16,559 bases of DNA, taken from an uncultured Gammaproteobacteria bacterium. GTDB lineage: Bacteria > Pseudomonadota > Gammaproteobacteria > Arenicellales > Poriferihabitantaceae. The stretch lies in the NCBI GenBank assembly GCA_938021685.1, contig CALIFM010000230.1, positions 1 through 16,559 of the forward strand, given 5' to 3'. A program made the position numbers and the translations under genes. This document shows positions 13,348-16,559 of the stretch, in pieces. The notes beneath the pieces are model-generated. The model had not been told where the DNA came from. It did no database searches and was given only the letters and a program-made list of their open reading frames with translations. How positions within the stretch are numbered: the stretch's first letter is position 1; the number at the start of each line of letters is the position of its first letter.

Positions 13348-15717
13348 TCAAGCAGATGGGTTATCGGCAAGGTACAACCAAGTTTCAACCACCGTGTCAG
13401 GATTGAGCGATACGCTGTCAATCCCTTGCTCCATCAACCACTGAGCAAAGTCCGGATAGTCTGATGGTCCTTGACCGCAAATCCCAATGTACTTACCTTG
13501 CTTACGGCACGCTTGAATCGCCATACTAATAAGGGCTTTTACTGCTGGGTCACGCTCATTGAACAAGTGCGCAATAATGGCCGAGTCTCGGTCCAAACCT
13601 AAGCTTAGTTGAGTTAAATCGTTCGAACCAATCGACATCCCGTCAAAATACTCCAAGAACTCTTCCGCCAGCACCGCGTTCGAAGGCACTTCACACATCA
13701 TAATTAATTTTAAGTCGTTCTCACCGCGCTTAAGACCATTGTCTTCCAACAACTGCGTGACTTGCTGTGCTTCTTCCAAGGTGCGCACAAACGGCACCAT
13801 TACTTGAATATTTGTTAGTCCCATTTCATCGCGCACTATTTTCATCGCGCGGCACTCCAACTCAAAACAGCTGCGAAAATCATCTGATAAGTAGCGCGAC
13901 GCGCCGCGAAAACCGATCATTGGGTTTTCTTCGTCAGGCTCGAATAAATCACCGCCAACCATATTGGCATATTCATTCGATTTGAAATCTGACAGCCGCA
14001 CAATCACAGGCGACGGCGCAAAGGCTGAACCCAAAGAGCTGATGCCTTCCACTAGCTTACTGACATAAAAGTCGACTGGATCTTTGTAGCCCGCTATTGA
14101 CTGATCAATAATCAGCTTCACCTCATCCGGCATATGCTCATAACCGAGCAAGGCTTTAGGGTGAATACCAATGGCGTTATTGATAATAAACTCCAGCCGC
14201 GCTAAGCCCACACCTGCATTGGGCAACTTAGCAAATGAAAAAGCGCGCTCAGGATTGCCCACGTTCATCATGATTTTAAAAGGCAAATCAGGCAAACCAT
14301 CTAACTGCACAGTCTTAAGCTCGAAGTCCAGCAAGCCATCGTAAATATTACCTGTGTCGCCCTCCGCGCAAGATACCGTGACCTGCGCGCCATCCTCAAT
14401 AGTCTCAGTGGCATTGCCGCAACCCACCACTGCCGGCACGCCTAACTCGCGCGCAATGATTGCTGCATGGCAAGTACGTCCACCACGGTTGGTCACAATT
14501 GCCGAGGCACGTTTCATTACGGGTTCCCAATCAGGGTCGGTCATGTCGGTTACTAGCACATCACCAGCTTGCACTTTATCTAAGTCGGCAATGGTTGGCA
14601 CCAAGCGTACTGTACCTGCACCAATGCGCTGACCGATGCTGCGGCCAGTGGCAAGAAGTGGGCCTTGTTCATTAAGCTGGTAGCGCTCCAGCACTTGCTT
14701 ATTCGCACGGCTTTCCACCGTTTCAGGGCGTGCTTGCAAAATCAGTAGTTCGCCCGTAATGCCATCTTTGCCCCACTCGATGTCCATGGGCCGACCGTAA
14801 TGCTGCTCGATGGTCACTGCCATGTTTGCAAGTTCGGTTACTTCATCATCCGACACCGAAAATTTCATTTGGTCCGCCGGGTCCACGTCCACCGTAGCCA
14901 CAGTTTTATCGTGCGCTTCTTGGTCGCTATAAATCATTTTAATCAGCTTAGAACCGCGGTTGCGACGTAAAATAGCTGGTTTGCTATCCGCCAAAGCAGG
15001 CTTATAAACATAAAACTCATCGGGGTTCACCGAGCCTTGCACCACGCATTCACCTAAGCCCCAAGATGAGGTAACAAATACAGAGTCTTGGAAGCCTGAT
15101 TCAGTGTCGATGGTAAACATCACACCACTGGCGCCACAATCGGAGCGCACCATACGCTGCACACCTGCCGACAAAGCCACATCAGCATGGTCAAAACCTT
15201 GGTGTACGCGGTAAGAAATCGCACGATCATTAAATAAAGATGCGAACACTTCCTTGGTGGCCGCCAACACATGGTCAATGCCTTTAACGTTCAAGAAGGT
15301 TTCTTGCTGACCCGCAAACGAAGCCTCAGGTAAATCTTCCGCAGTGGCAGATGAACGCACTGCCACTTCGCCCTTTTCATCAGGGTTGAGAGTTTGGTAG
15401 GCGGTTTTTATTTGTTCATCTAACTCCTGCGGCAAAGGGGCGCTTAGCACCATTTCACGAATTTGTTTACCCGCAGCCGCCAAAGCAGTAACGTCCTCCA
15501 CATCCAATTCATCCAACATGGCATTAATGCGCTTGTCTAAGTTTTCGTGTGCCAAGAATACGCGATAAGCATCAGCGGTGGTGGCAAAACCATTTGGTAT
15601 TTTGATGCCCATTGATGATAAATTAGAGATCATCTCGCCAAGAGAGGCATTTTTGCCGCCCACCAGCGGGACATCGTCCATCCCTAAATCTGAAAACCAA
15701 CGGATTAAATTGCTCAC
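13348..15717 (-). CDS. ppsA: Phosphoenolpyruvate synthase
   Basis: PpsA converts pyruvate, ATP and water to PEP, AMP and phosphate, the entry to gluconeogenesis from three-carbon substrates. The 789-residue protein (E. coli 792) has all three domains. The N-terminal ATP-grasp contains VPLVGGKNASLGEM and VRSSATAEDLPEASFAGQQET (120-140). The swivelling domain has the phosphorylated H417 in TNRGGRTCHAAIIARELGVPAVVG. The C-terminal TIM barrel has GFRGASRYL, IGSNDLTQLSLGLDRD (696-711) and the catalytic cysteine C747 in GICGQGPSDYP. The start is GTG at 15717 with GAGG about ten bases upstream. It is divergent from ppsR with 53 bases between start codons, a common arrangement for this enzyme and its regulator; activity is expected to be set by phosphorylation near H417 by PpsR. 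Confidence 0.97.
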   Translation of the reverse strand: MSNLIRWFSDLGMDDVPLVGGKNASLGEMISNLSSMGIKIPNGFATTADAYRVFLAHENLDKRINAMLDELDVEDVTALAAAGKQIREMVLSAPLPQELDEQIKTAYQTLNPDEKGEVAVRSSATAEDLPEASFAGQQETFLNVKGIDHVLAATKEVFASLFNDRAISYRVHQGFDHADVALSAGVQRMVRSDCGASGVMFTIDTESGFQDSVFVTSSWGLGECVVQGSVNPDEFYVYKPALADSKPAILRRNRGSKLIKMIYSDQEAHDKTVATVDVDPADQMKFSVSDDEVTELANMAVTIEQHYGRPMDIEWGKDGITGELLILQARPETVESRANKQVLERYQLNEQGPLLATGRSIGQRIGAGTVRLVPTIADLDKVQAGDVLVTDMTDPDWEPVMKRASAIVTNRGGRTCHAAIIARELGVPAVVGCGNATETIEDGAQVTVSCAEGDTGNIYDGLLDFELKTVQLDGLPDLPFKIMMNVGNPERAFSFAKLPNAGVGLARLEFIINNAIGIHPKALLGYEHMPDEVKLIIDQSIAGYKDPVDFYVSKLVEGISSLGSAFAPSPVIVRLSDFKSNEYANMVGGDLFEPDEENPMIGFRGASRYLSDDFRSCFELECRAMKIVRDEMGLTNIQVMVPFVRTLEEAQQVTQLLEDNGLKRGENDLKLIMMCEVPSNAVLAEEFLEYFDGMSIGSNDLTQLSLGLDRDSAIIAHLFNERDPAVKALISMAIQACRKQGKYIGICGQGPSDYPDFAQWLMEQGIDSVSLNPDTVVETWLYLADNPSA

Positions 15718-15770
15718 TTTATTTGCCTCAGCTTAAGAAAATATTGCCATTACATAGCACCAACAGATCA
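15718..15770. promoter_or_regulatory. Compact divergent ppsA-ppsR control region
   Basis: Only 53 bases separate the two start codons, so the two promoters must overlap each other or lie within the opposite gene. A ribosome-binding site for ppsA (GAGG on the minus strand, near 15727) is visible; none is clear for ppsR. I cannot assign -35 and -10 elements with confidence. Confidence 0.5.
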
Positions 15771-16559
15771 ATGTCATCAAATCCACACGCCCGCCAAGTT
15801 TACATCATATCCGACCGCACTGGGGTCACTGCTGGCACAATGAGCCATACCTTATTGTCGCAATTTCCGGACATTGATTTTGTGCGACACACCATCCCAT
15901 TTGTGGACGCGGATGATAAAGTGAAAGCTTGTATAAAACAAATCAATATAGCTTATGAGACAAGCGAACTTCGCCCCTTGGTATTTGTGTCATTTACCGA
16001 CACTAATTTCACTAAAGAACTGAGCCAATCCGAAGGCTTGGTGCTAGATTTATTTGACCCATTTATCGAGCCGATGGAAAAATTGCTTAAGTCCGATTCA
16101 TCGCACGTCATGGGGCAGGCGCACGGGCCATCCGAGAGCAATGATTACATGAATCGCATTGATGCTATCAATTATTCCATGCGATCTGACGACGGCCTAC
16201 GCATGGAGGGCTACGAGAATGCTGATTTAATTTTAGTGGGCGTGTCACGTGCAGGAAAAACACCCACCAGCCTATATATGGCGCTGCATTATGGCCTACG
16301 AGTCGCCAACTACCCCATTGCTGATGATGACTTTGAAAAAGGCAGTTTACCCGACCCCATTCTAGATGCACGGCAAAAAGTATTTGGCTTGATGATTGAT
16401 CCCATGCAGCTGCATCAAATTCGGCAAAAGCGACGTCCAAATAGCCAATACGCGCAATTAAGCCAATGCCAAAGTGAAGCTCGTCAAGCGCAAAACTTTT
16501 TCAAAAAGTACCGTTTCCCTTGTGCTGACTCCACCGCAATGTCTATTGAAGAGATGGCG
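15771..16559 (+). CDS. ppsR: PEP synthase regulatory protein (bifunctional kinase/pyrophosphorylase), 3' end cut off
   Basis: The frame runs open from ATG 15771 to the window edge, 263 codons without a stop. Known PpsR proteins have about 270-280 residues, so only a short C-terminal piece is missing. The family (DUF299) uses ADP to phosphorylate a threonine next to the catalytic histidine of PEP synthase, which inactivates it, and removes the phosphate with inorganic phosphate, giving pyrophosphate. Visible marks are the N-terminal VYIISDRTGVTAGTMSHTLL, the HGPSESNDYMNRIDAINYSMRSDDG region, and the P-loop GVSRAGKTPTSLYMA (157-171). RVANYPIADDD follows. The target is presumably the T415-C416-H417 site in the adjacent PpsA. 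No good ribosome-binding site precedes the ATG. Confidence 0.95.
   Translation, partial: MSSNPHARQVYIISDRTGVTAGTMSHTLLSQFPDIDFVRHTIPFVDADDKVKACIKQINIAYETSELRPLVFVSFTDTNFTKELSQSEGLVLDLFDPFIEPMEKLLKSDSSHVMGQAHGPSESNDYMNRIDAINYSMRSDDGLRMEGYENADLILVGVSRAGKTPTSLYMALHYGLRVANYPIADDDFEKGSLPDPILDARQKVFGLMIDPMQLHQIRQKRRPNSQYAQLSQCQSEARQAQNFFKKYRFPCADSTAMSIEEMA

Overview
The window looks like a chromosomal segment of a gammaproteobacterium, probably aquatic or marine, with moderate GC judged by eye. The evidence is gene order and family type. A fatty-acid synthesis to DNA-replication block (fabG, acpP, fabF, mltG, tmk, holB, tatD) lies head-to-head with an RNase E gene that has the E. coli-type catalytic half. 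A divergent ppsA/ppsR pair follows. No tRNA, rRNA, CRISPR array, prophage or insertion sequence was seen.

Layout. Positions 1-714 (+) encode a small Tat-exported protein of unknown function whose start is unclear. Positions 826-7189 (-) hold tatD, holB, tmk, mltG, fabF, acpP and fabG, transcribed leftwards from fabG to tatD. Positions 7364-7816 (+) encode a second small Tat-exported protein whose signal peptide is nearly the same as the first. Positions 7817-8556 are a roughly 740-base non-coding stretch with many inverted repeats, probably including the rne leader. Positions 8557-11145 (+) are rne, which meets a two-RCK_C SLC13-type permease (11257-13227, -) at a perfect 14-bp hairpin terminator. 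ppsA (13348-15717, -) and ppsR (15771 to the window end, +, cut off) are divergent with 53 bases between their start codons.

How the genes work together. FabG, AcpP and FabF form the elongation core of type II fatty-acid synthesis. MltG sets glycan strand length, Tmk makes dTDP, HolB is the clamp-loader delta-prime subunit, and TatD is a metal-dependent nuclease. PpsA makes PEP from pyruvate, and PpsR is its bifunctional kinase/pyrophosphorylase regulator.

Most interesting points. (1) Compared with the familiar gammaproteobacterial order, the genes normally between rne and fabG (rluC to fabD) are absent, and so are pabC and pilZ. A Tat-protein gene sits in the first gap. (2) The fabG-tatD block is bracketed by two same-strand genes with matching Tat signal peptides, including same-spaced nucleotide matches, but unrelated-looking mature domains with four cysteines each. 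(3) The first of these genes has no normal start codon in frame with its Tat motif. (4) The acpP-fabF gap contains two hairpins that suggest differential expression. (5) The rne leader is heavily structured, and the RNase E tail has an internal duplication. I see no clearly new multi-gene system; the Tat-protein pair is the best candidate for something undescribed.
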